The notes under the pieces are model-generated. The model ran no database searches, was not told where the DNA came from, and was given only the letters and a program-made list of their open reading frames with translations. Positions 6,526-14,100 of a stretch of DNA of 14,812 bases are shown here, in pieces; positions within the stretch are counted from its first letter, which is position 1, and every line of letters starts with the position of its first letter. A program made the translations under genes and the position numbers. The stretch is from DASVCS01 sp036381495 (GTDB lineage Bacteria > Gemmatimonadota > Gemmatimonadetes > Longimicrobiales > RSA9), in the NCBI GenBank assembly GCA_036381495.1, contig DASVCS010000088.1, positions 1-14,812 on the forward strand. The letters are read 5' to 3'.

Positions 6526-7485
6526 ATGTCTGCAAAGGGGCTTAGCTCCCGGGCGATTATCGGCCGCTACTTCATGCGGCTGGAGCAGGCGCCCGGGCTC
6601 GAATGGATCGGCCTGATCTCGAACTATTTCACGTCGGATCAGGAATCGGAGACCTACCGCTGGCTGGGGCAGGTCCCGCAGCTCCGCGAATGGATCGGCG
6701 GCCGGCAGGCCAAGGGCTTCACGGAGAACGGGATCACCATCGAAAACAAGCACTTCGAGGCGACCCTCGAAATCCTCGTCCGCGAGATGCGCCGGGACAA
6801 GACCGAGCAGGTCATGGTCCGCATCGACGAGCTTGCCGACCGGACCAACGCGCATTGGGCCAAGCTGCTGTCCTTCCTGATCGAGAACGGCGGATCGACC
6901 GTTGCCTACGACGGTTCGTTCTTCTTCGATACCGACCATCAGGAAGGGAAGAGCGGCGTCCAGTCCAACGACATTACGGTGGACCTCAGCACTGTCCCGG
7001 TGCCGACGGATCAGAAAGGCACGCCGGACAACCCGTCGCCCGAAGTCATGCAGTTCGCGATGTTCGCGGCGATCGAGGCCATGTACGGCTTCAAGGATAA
7101 CGAGGGCGAGCCGCTGAACGAGAACGCCAGCGACTTCCTCGTGATGGTGCCCATCAAGCTGTGGAAGAGCGCGCAGTCGGCGGCCCGGGCGCCCGTGCTC
7201 TCGCTCGGGCAAACGGCCTTGGCGCGCGTGATGGACGCCGTGAACTTCGCGGTCGTGCCGAACCCGCGGCTCTCGTGGACGACGCAGTTCGCGGTGTTCC
7301 GGACGGACGGGGCGATCAAGTCGCTGATCCGCCAGGAGGAAGAGCCCGTGCAGCTGAAGGCGATCGCCGAAGGCTCCGAGCTCGAATTCCGCGAGGACAA
7401 GCACCACTACGGCGTCGATACCTGGCGCAACGTGGGCTACGGCTTCTGGCAGCGCGCCTGCCGGGTGAACCTGACCGCGACCTGA
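6526..7485 (+). CDS. T: major capsid protein, Mu gpT-like
   Basis: The 319-residue product is the shell subunit. Its sequence resembles Mu gpT (about 305 aa), not lambda gpE: TYRWLGQVPQLREWIGGR (43-60) corresponds to TYGWLGKFPTLKEWVGKR in gpT as I recall it, NGITIENKHFEATLEI (68-83) to GYSIANKTFEGTVGI, and YDGSFFFDTDH (128-138) to YDGQNFFDKEH. This family has the HK97 fold, with the first segment forming the N-arm and E-loop. GGAG at 6516-6519 gives a strong RBS six bases before ATG, fitting the most abundant virion protein. The C-terminus ends V-G-Y-G-F-W-Q-R-A-C-R-V-N-L. The assignment to Mu gpT is by motif recall, not alignment. Confidence 0.9.
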   Translation: MSAKGLSSRAIIGRYFMRLEQAPGLEWIGLISNYFTSDQESETYRWLGQVPQLREWIGGRQAKGFTENGITIENKHFEATLEILVREMRRDKTEQVMVRIDELADRTNAHWAKLLSFLIENGGSTVAYDGSFFFDTDHQEGKSGVQSNDITVDLSTVPVPTDQKGTPDNPSPEVMQFAMFAAIEAMYGFKDNEGEPLNENASDFLVMVPIKLWKSAQSAARAPVLSLGQTALARVMDAVNFAVVPNPRLSWTTQFAVFRTDGAIKSLIRQEEEPVQLKAIAEGSELEFREDKHHYGVDTWRNVGYGFWQRACRVNLTAT

Positions 7486-7515
7486 TTTCGGGCCGGCATC
7501 CTTGTTGACCTCGAT

Positions 7516-7560
7516 CCGGCGTCCGCCCCGCGCGGGCGCCGGCATTCTTTTGTCCCTTTC
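7516..7560 (+). terminator. GC hairpin and T-rich tract after the capsid gene (candidate attenuator/terminator)
   Basis: CGCCC (7524-7528) pairs with GGGCG (7534-7538) around CGCGC, and the outer CCGG (7516-7519) can pair with CCGG (7539-7542) past a four-base bulge. A T-rich stretch ATTCTTTTGTCCCTTTC follows (7544-7560). This resembles an intrinsic terminator, though the T tract is interrupted. In the middle of a late operon it would most likely lower expression of downstream genes relative to capsid, or mark an mRNA 3' end. It occupies the 111-base gap between capsid and the next gene, which holds nothing else apart from the downstream RBS. Confidence 0.45.
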
Positions 7561-7596
7561 TTCGCGTTTTTCGCCACCCGACCAAAGGAGGAACCG

Positions 7597-7932
7597 ATGA
7601 AGCGGTTCGTCGTAACAAGCCGCGTCGCTCGCCTGGGCCCGGGCATGGTGCTCGCGCTCTCGAAGGAACAGGTCGCCCGCCGCGCCGGCCGGTTGCGCCA
7701 AGTCAAAGGCGGGTACGAGCCGACCGCGCTGATCGACTTCAAGAACGGCGAAGAGTTCGGAATCGTCCGCGGCGCGGAATTCCTGAACAAGGCGATGCTG
7801 CAAGACATCACCCCGAAGGACGAAGCCGAGAAGAAGGCCGGCAAAGAGGGCGGGCAGCAGACGACGGAACCGCCGGCGCCGGGCGGGCAGACCCAGCCAC
7901 GGGAAGGCGCGTCGCCTCAGGATCAGTCCTAA
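7597..7932 (+). CDS. small hypothetical phage protein downstream of capsid
   Basis: The 111-residue product starts at an ATG with a near-perfect RBS (AAAGGAGG, five-base spacing). Residues 1-70 look globular and basic (V-T-S-R-V-A-R-L-G-P-G-M-V-L-A-L-S, then YEPTALIDFKNGEEFGIV). Residues 70-111 are rich in Lys, Glu, Gly, Pro and Gln and are probably disordered. It occupies the position of lambda FI, a capsid-associated factor with a low-complexity region that helps packaging, but I see no sequence resemblance, and homology is not claimed. No membrane or signal segment. A head-associated accessory protein is the best guess from context. Confidence 0.7.
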   Translation: MKRFVVTSRVARLGPGMVLALSKEQVARRAGRLRQVKGGYEPTALIDFKNGEEFGIVRGAEFLNKAMLQDITPKDEAEKKAGKEGGQQTTEPPAPGGQTQPREGASPQDQS

Positions 7933-7949
7933 GCCGCAGGAGCCCCGCC

Positions 7950-10900
7950 GTGCTCGTATCGACTCACACGATCGTCAACGAGTCCGCGTCCGCCGCCGTC
8001 GATCAGCCCTACAGCTTCGGGCTCGGCTTCGGTCCCGGCGCCGTGCCCGCCGGCTGGCGACTCGTCGGCGAAATGCCGGACGGCACGCCGGTCACGCTGC
8101 AAGTAGACGACCGCAGCCATTGGCCGGACGGTTCGTTGAAGCACGGCCGGATCAGCTGCATCGTGCCGAACGTTCCGGCCGGCGGGGCCATCGCCTTGCG
8201 CGTGCTCCGCGAGGAAGGCGCTTGGAACAACGCCAGCACGCGGACGATCGCCGACGTGACCGGCAACGCGGCTAACGATCTGCGCGTGTGGACGGCGCTG
8301 GGCGTCGGCGGCCTGTTCGATGCGCTTAACGGCTCGCGCGTCAAGGTCGTCTCGCGCGGCCCGGTCATGACCGAATGGGAGGCCGTTCAGCCGATCACGT
8401 CCCTGATCGAAGTGCGGTGGCATGTTCGGCTATGGGAGCTCCCCGAGGCGCCGATCCAATACGTCGCCGCGGTCGAGCAGCACAAGATGTGGACGGCGAA
8501 CCAGAAGCAGGTCTACGCCGCGCGCCTCGAAGGGCCAGGCGGTGCCGTCATCCACGATTATGGCTCGATCACGCACATCGAGCATTCGGCTTGGTTCACG
8601 GTGGACGACGCCGGCCGGATGCGCTGGATCGGCATCCCGACGCCGCCGCTGTCCGGCAGGATCAACAAGGCGCATTGGACGGCCACCGGGCTGATCCCGA
8701 ACTTCGACCCGACGATCGTGATGGAATCGCCGGACGATCCCACGCTATTGTCCTATCGGCCGATGGGGCGCCACGATCTGCGCGAGGCGTTCGACGGCAC
8801 CGCCGGCCACCCGCAGATCGGGCCGGTCACCAACTGGTTCGCGCGGGCCTTCGTCTCGGGCGGGGCTCCGGGCTACATGCGCCGGTCGCGGATCAACGCC
8901 TTGAGCTTCGCGCACACGCCGTGCAGCTGGCGCGACGACGGCGTCGGCATGGAGGTCGCCAATCTCCTGCCCCGAACGAGCGGCCCGGAGGGCGACTGGT
9001 CGGTGCTCGGGCCCGGGCATCCGAATACCTATGCCGGATCGGGCTACAATAACAGTTACGGGCTTTCGCCGGACCTGCCGGCGCATGATCGCGACGTCAC
9101 GCCCGAGTTCGTGCACCAGTTCGACAGCACGCACTATCCCAGCCTGCCGGCGTGGCATTGGCTGATCGAGGGCGAGCGTCATTGGCTGAACCTGCTCCAT
9201 CTGGACGCCGACTGGCACATCCTGCAATGGCGCCTCCGCGAGAAGACGGTGGGCGGCCAGACGTTCCACGGCGTCATCGTGTTGAAGAGCCAGACCCGCG
9301 GCGATGCGTGGGGCATCCGCGAAGTTCTCCTTGCGGCGGCTCTGACACCCGATGAGGTGGCGGACCCGAACGACCCGGTGCCGGCGATTGGCGCCTATTT
9401 CCGCGCGGTGCGGAACGAGAACACAGGCTTTGCGCTGGCGCGCATCGCCACCGAGTTCGCCGGGCTCGAGCACATGGGCCTGTGGAACGACTCCATTAGC
9501 GGCCAAGAGGACTACATCCTCTCGACCTGGCAGCACGACTTCCTGATTATCACGGTCGGCATGGGCTATCTCGCGAGCCGCGACCCGAACCTGAAAGCGT
9601 GGGTCGAGCACCTCGCCAAATGGCGGATCGGCCTGCTCGACCCGATCGTCGGCTGCCCCTATTGGGCGTCGCCCTACAAGCACGCGGTCCGCCGGTTCTA
9701 TGGCTCGGCCGAGTGGGTGGACGACTTCTCGAAGGTGATGGTGCATCTCGGCACCGTTCGGTTCGATGACACCACGAACCGGATCACCTTCGACGATTGG
9801 CCGGCGGACCGCCTTCGGGACGGCGTGCTGATCCAGTTCAGCCACGCGACGCCGCCGACCGGCCTGTCGCTTCAGCAGAACTACTATATCCGCGACTTCG
9901 ACCCGGCCACCCGCTCCTTCTCGGTGGCCGAGACTCCGGGAGGGCCCGTGGTGTCGTTCGACGGGGCGCCGACCGGAGTCCACATCAACATTCACTTCCC
10001 GCCGGACACCTGCTCGCCCGATGGCATGTTCGGCAATTACTCCTACGGATACGGCGGCATTGCCCGCTGCGCCTGCGCGGTCGCGCACAACTGCGGCGTG
10101 CCCGGGGCGCGCGAGGCGTTCGACATCATCGAGGCCCGGCGCGGCAGCACGATCGACGATCAGGTCGGCGATCCGACCGGCGCCAACGGCCCCTACTTCG
10201 CCGTGGTGCCCTTTGACGGCGCGCCCGTTCCCAACCTGCTCGCCGATCGAACGATGCCCATCCGCTGGGCCGGCGTCATCGCCCGTCCCGGCGGCTGGCA
10301 GTTCAACGAGGGAGGCGCGCACGCCGTTGTCGGCGCCCACCCCGCGCTGACGTTGCCCGCCGGCGATTGGGCGCTAGGCGGATGGGTGAACCCGACGCCG
10401 GACAACCAAACCGGCCTCGACTATTACCTGTCGTGGGGCGGCAACCCGGGCGAGCCGGGCAACCTGAACCTATGGATCGACGAGAGCCCCAACTCGTGGA
10501 ATTGGGAGATCCACGACGGCTCGATCGGGTCGGGCATCGTCGGCGCGGATCTGCCCGAGCCGACGACCGGATGGCACTACGTGCTTCTGCAGCGCCAGGG
10601 CGATGTCGTCGCTCTCTACGTCAACGGCCAGGCCCAGGGCGATCCATGGAGCGCGCCCGGGCTTGGCGCGATCAGCTTCGCCGCGCCGCTGTACATCGGG
10701 GCGCGGCAGGATCAGGACGCAAGCCGGTTCTTCGGCGGCGGCCTCCAGGCTTGGGGCAAGTGGGATCGGGCGCTGACCGCGCAGGAGATCGCGGATCTCG
10801 CGGGCGGTTTGCATCCGACCGATGTGCCCGGCCTGACGTGGTTCCTGCCGATGGAATCCGGCGGGCCGGACGGCGATTACAGCGAAACCGTCGCCGGCCT

Positions 10901-11153
10901 GACGGTAACGCCGAACGGCATCGGCACCGCGCCGAATCGCGCCCCGCTGCAGGCGCCCTCGGGCGCGCCGGTTATCGCCGACCGGGCCGTGGCCGCGGCT
11001 TGGCTTGGCAGCGCCGTAGCGTCGGCGCCGGTCCCGGTTCATTGGGGCGTCGCCGAAACCGAGCCCGAGCCGGTCTTCGTCGAAGGCAATCCGGCGGTGT
11101 TCGTCGCTGAAGCGCGGCCGACCGTATGGCGGCGCGATCCGCCGTCCGATTGA
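7950..11153 (+). CDS. large virion-associated protein: polysaccharide-lyase-like scaffold plus LamG lectin domain
   Basis: The 1067-residue protein starts at GTG, with AGGAG seven bases upstream. Residues 1-90 resemble the N-terminal RIFT-barrel of PcRGLX/YetA-like proteins (rhamnogalacturonan exolyase-type), with the characteristic WPDGSLKHGRI at 58-68. Residues about 110-330 are beta-rich. Residues about 395-600 and 685-760 look like an alpha/alpha toroid (HWLIEGERHWLNLLHLDADW, 403-422; YSYGYGGIARCACAVAHN near 698-714). A beta domain (600-683; RITFDDWPADRLRDGVLIQF ... GLSLQQNYYI) of a type common in tail proteins is inserted in the toroid. Residues 780-955 form a LamG/concanavalin-like domain (ALGGWVNPT; TGWHYVLLQRQGDVVALYVN; GLQAWGKWDRALTAQEIADL). 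Copies of a 14-residue PxxW repeat lie at 764-777 and 1009-1036, and the C-terminal motif FVEGNPAVF...RPTVWRRD (1043-1063) recurs in the next gene. No signal peptide. A receptor-binding or glycan-degrading appendage is inferred; activity is unproven and fold calls are by eye. Confidence 0.7.
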   Translation: MLVSTHTIVNESASAAVDQPYSFGLGFGPGAVPAGWRLVGEMPDGTPVTLQVDDRSHWPDGSLKHGRISCIVPNVPAGGAIALRVLREEGAWNNASTRTIADVTGNAANDLRVWTALGVGGLFDALNGSRVKVVSRGPVMTEWEAVQPITSLIEVRWHVRLWELPEAPIQYVAAVEQHKMWTANQKQVYAARLEGPGGAVIHDYGSITHIEHSAWFTVDDAGRMRWIGIPTPPLSGRINKAHWTATGLIPNFDPTIVMESPDDPTLLSYRPMGRHDLREAFDGTAGHPQIGPVTNWFARAFVSGGAPGYMRRSRINALSFAHTPCSWRDDGVGMEVANLLPRTSGPEGDWSVLGPGHPNTYAGSGYNNSYGLSPDLPAHDRDVTPEFVHQFDSTHYPSLPAWHWLIEGERHWLNLLHLDADWHILQWRLREKTVGGQTFHGVIVLKSQTRGDAWGIREVLLAAALTPDEVADPNDPVPAIGAYFRAVRNENTGFALARIATEFAGLEHMGLWNDSISGQEDYILSTWQHDFLIITVGMGYLASRDPNLKAWVEHLAKWRIGLLDPIVGCPYWASPYKHAVRRFYGSAEWVDDFSKVMVHLGTVRFDDTTNRITFDDWPADRLRDGVLIQFSHATPPTGLSLQQNYYIRDFDPATRSFSVAETPGGPVVSFDGAPTGVHINIHFPPDTCSPDGMFGNYSYGYGGIARCACAVAHNCGVPGAREAFDIIEARRGSTIDDQVGDPTGANGPYFAVVPFDGAPVPNLLADRTMPIRWAGVIARPGGWQFNEGGAHAVVGAHPALTLPAGDWALGGWVNPTPDNQTGLDYYLSWGGNPGEPGNLNLWIDESPNSWNWEIHDGSIGSGIVGADLPEPTTGWHYVLLQRQGDVVALYVNGQAQGDPWSAPGLGAISFAAPLYIGARQDQDASRFFGGGLQAWGKWDRALTAQEIADLAGGLHPTDVPGLTWFLPMESGGPDGDYSETVAGLTVTPNGIGTAPNRAPLQAPSGAPVIADRAVAAAWLGSAVASAPVPVHWGVAETEPEPVFVEGNPAVFVAEARPTVWRRDPPSD
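10239..10280 (+). repeat. single 14-residue PxxW repeat unit before the LamG domain
   Basis: Encodes residues 764-777 of the 1067-aa protein, LADRTMPIRWAGVI, with the Pro at 770 and Trp at 773. It matches the consensus of the tandem array in the following gene (x-x-D-R-x-L-P-x-x-W-x-x-x-V) and marks the junction between the toroid-like and lectin-like domains. Confidence 0.6.
10974..11057 (+). repeat. two tandem 14-residue PxxW repeat units near the C-terminus
   Basis: Encodes residues 1009-1036 of the 1067-aa protein. Trp1018 and Trp1032 are exactly 14 apart (DRAVAAAWLG, then SAPVPVHWGV). The first unit has Ala where Pro is usual. The pair directly precedes the shared C-terminal motif, the same order as in the downstream protein. 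Confidence 0.6.
11076..11138 (+). repeat. shared C-terminal motif, copy in the 1067-aa protein
   Basis: Encodes residues 1043-1063, of the form F-V-x-G-N-P-x-V-x-x-A-x-x-R-x-T-V-W-R-x-D. Thirteen of 21 positions are identical to residues 961-981 of the next protein (14053-14115). Both sit after PxxW units at the protein's end. Confidence 0.7.
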
Positions 11154-11172
11154 GCGCGCCCGGGCGGGCTCA
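11151..11172 (+). promoter_or_regulatory. stop-start gap with inverted repeat and no Shine-Dalgarno
   Basis: TGAGC (11151-11155, containing the stop codon of the upstream gene) pairs with GCTCA (11168-11172), whose last base directly precedes ATG 11173. CC/GG inside can add to the stem, and a ten-base palindrome (CGCCCGGGCG, 11157-11166) lies within. No purine-rich Shine-Dalgarno is present, unlike most genes here, so translation of the next gene probably depends on reinitiation after the upstream stop. Confidence 0.4.
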
Positions 11173-14100
11173 ATGGCGAATATCATCCTCCTGGCCCAGG
11201 ATCCGGCCCACGCGAGCGCAACAAACCTGACGGCCGCGCTGCAAGGCAACGGCCACGCCGTGACCGTTGCCGCCGCGGCCAATTACGACCAGCAGGACTA
11301 CGATCAATACGACCTGATCCTGCTGGCGCGGGTCGATGCCGGAGGCTCCTACACGGCCGGTCTGGTCTCAACGATCCGAAGCCGCCTCGACGGCGGCCAG
11401 CCGGTCGGGATCGGGCTGACCGACTATGCGATCGGCTCGAACGAAACAAACGTCACCACGCTGGCGACGCTGATCGGACTCGCCGGCCTCGGCTTCATGA
11501 GCCCGGGCGCCGCGGTCGACGAAATCACGATCGTCGACAACGCGGAGGGCCTGCCGACCGAAGGCTTGCCGCTGGGCGAAGTCCAGATCTACACCGCCAA
11601 CAACTTCGACATGGTGGTGGACAGCATGGCCGGCACGGTGCTGGCCGTTTCGTCCACCGACCACGCGGCGGCCGACCAGAACCTCCCGTCGCTGGGCATC
11701 GTCGAGGCCGGCACGCCATACAACGGCGGGGCGAACACCACAGGGGCCCGGTGCTTCCTCTACTCCGCGCTCTACTGCGGTCAATCGGGCTACACGGCCG
11801 AAGGTTCGCAGCTGCTCGAAAATCTCGTGCAATGGGCGCTGGGCGCCGGCACGCAGATCGACATCGACCGCACCGTGCCGGCCGGGTGGCGGGGCGGCGC
11901 CGAAGGGGCGCGGGCGCTCCCGGCGTCGTGGCGTTCGTCAATTCGCCCCGGTGCCGCGCTGCCGGTCGCGGCCCGCGCGGAAATCGCTTCGGACGCCGCG
12001 CTGCCGATTGCCTGGGGCGAAACGCCGCCGGACGGCGCGGTTCTCGTCGCATACGCGGAAGCCGAAGCGGAATCGGCCGCGCAGACGAGCATCGTCGAAC
12101 ATCTGTCGGCCCCGTTCACCGCGGCGCCGAACGGGCGCTATGCCTTCCTGTCGTCGGCGATGCTGAACGGCAACAGCACGACGGCCGAGGCGCACGCCGA
12201 CAGCCGGTTCGCCGACGACGGCGGCGCGACCGAGATGACGCTCTTCGACGCGGCCGTCGAAAGCGCATCCGATTGGCTCTCGGTCGGCGGCGTCGGTTAC
12301 ATCGAATACGGCCCCACGCCACCGGCTTCGACCCGGGCCCTTTTCCGCTACGGCGGCCGCAACGGCGCCGCCGCCAAGGTGCGGAACGCACGGCTTGCGG
12401 TCCTTCGCCTCGGCCCGAACGACGCCGGGTCGTTTTCGCAAGCCGAGACGGCGCTTGGCGGCGATACCGATTGGCACGCGGCTCCGGGCGCGCTCGTCCT
12501 GAGCGTTCCCAGCCAAGGCGATTATTTGATCCTGGCGTCCTGCCTGATGGCGCCGCAGCAAAGCAGCCCGGGCCATGTGGGCGCGCGGCTGAACATAGAC
12601 TCCGGCGCCGCGATCGTGGCCGAAATGGAGAAGGCGCCGCACCGGGGCTTCGACGTCCATTCCTGGGCCGCGATGACGCGCCGGACGCTTTCCGCCGGCC
12701 AGCACACCATCGCCGTCGAAGGCAAGGTCTTCAACGCGGGCGACGATTGCAACATCGGGCGCTCCGTGATCGTGGCCATCCGGATCGACGATCTGCCGGA
12801 CGGCCGGATCTTCTACGCCGACGCCACGGCGCCGGAGTCGGTTGCGGGCGGCGGCGGGGCCTTCGCCGATCTCGCGGCCCCGGAGGTCGTCCAGACAACG
12901 GCCGCCGGCGAGCACCTCGTGCTCGGCCACGCGATCTTCGGAGGGGATGACGGCGCGCTCGCCAATCGGCTGCGCATCGCACAGGACGGCGCCGGACAGG
13001 CGACGCACGAAGAGGAGCCCGTCGATACGGGCGCATTGGGCTTCGTCTATTGGACGATCGGCCGCGAAACCCTGTCGGCCGGGCCGCATAGCTGGACCTT
13101 GCAGGCGGCCAACGGGGGCGCGAACGAAACCACGGTCGGCGATCGCGCCATTGCGGTTATCCCGCTGTTCGCTTCGGGCGTGGTGCCGGTGGACAGCGAT
13201 CACGCGCTGTCGGCCGCGTGGTTCGCGACGACCGTGCGCGATCGGGCATTCCCTACGGCGTTCCTTGGCACCGCGTCCGCAGCGCGCACGATGCCGTTCG
13301 CCGCCCGCGCCGAAGTCGCCGCCGCGCGCTCGATGCCGGCCGATTGGCTCGCCGGCCTCGCCTCCGACGCGCCGATCCCGATCGGCTGGAAGGCGGCCGT
13401 TGACGTTGAGGCCGACGCGCCTCTGCCGATCTCTTGGGCGGCATCGCTGGACGCCCACGCGTCGATCCCGGCCGAGTGGCGCTTGGCGCTGGAAACGGGC
13501 GCCGCGCTCCCTGCGGCGTGGCGTGCGGCGGTCGCCCGGTCCGCCGACATCCCGGCCGCGTGGCGCGCCGAGCTCGCCGCCGCGGCGCCGACGCCCGTAG
13601 CGTGGCGTGCCGGCGTTGCCGCCGATCGCACGGCCCCGATCGAATGGCGCGCGTCCGTGGCCGCCGTGCGGGCGCTACCGGCGGCCTGGGCGGGCGCACT
13701 CGGCGTGTTCGCCGTTCGGGCCTTGCCGATCGCGTGGCGCAATCTCGTGGCTGCGGACGCCGATCTGGCGGCCCTTTGGCGCCGGCAGGCGGCGGCCCTG
13801 CGGACGGCGCCGGTCGGATGGCTAACAAGCGTCGCCGCCGCCGCCGCGCTGCCGATCGACACCGCACAGATCGTCACCGTGGCCGCGCCGTTGCCGGCGG
13901 CCTGGCGCGGCTTGCTCGAGATCGACCGGACGGCCTTCGCCCGATGGCTGGCCGAAGTCGTCCCGCCGGGCCAGACCGTTCCCGCGGATTGGCTCGCGGC
14001 GGTGGTCATCGATCCGACGTTGCCGGTGCGGTGGACGGCGCCACCGGTCGATTTCGTGCTCGGCAATCCGGACGTTTGGATCGCCGGGCCGCGCGGCACC

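Noticed and set aside
8745..10340. 531-codon minus-strand open frame opposite the 1067-aa gene
   Set aside because: The plus-strand protein has coherent domains and a good RBS; the antisense product is low-complexity and matches nothing.
11938..13458. 506-codon minus-strand open frame opposite the 1001-aa gene
   Set aside because: Same GC-driven antisense artefact; the plus-strand frame is supported by its precise 14-residue repeat period.
13192..14046. Possible CRISPR array or satellite DNA because of a 42-base period
   Set aside because: Units are diverged at DNA level, there are no identical repeats separated by unique spacers, and the period exists in the protein within one long open frame.
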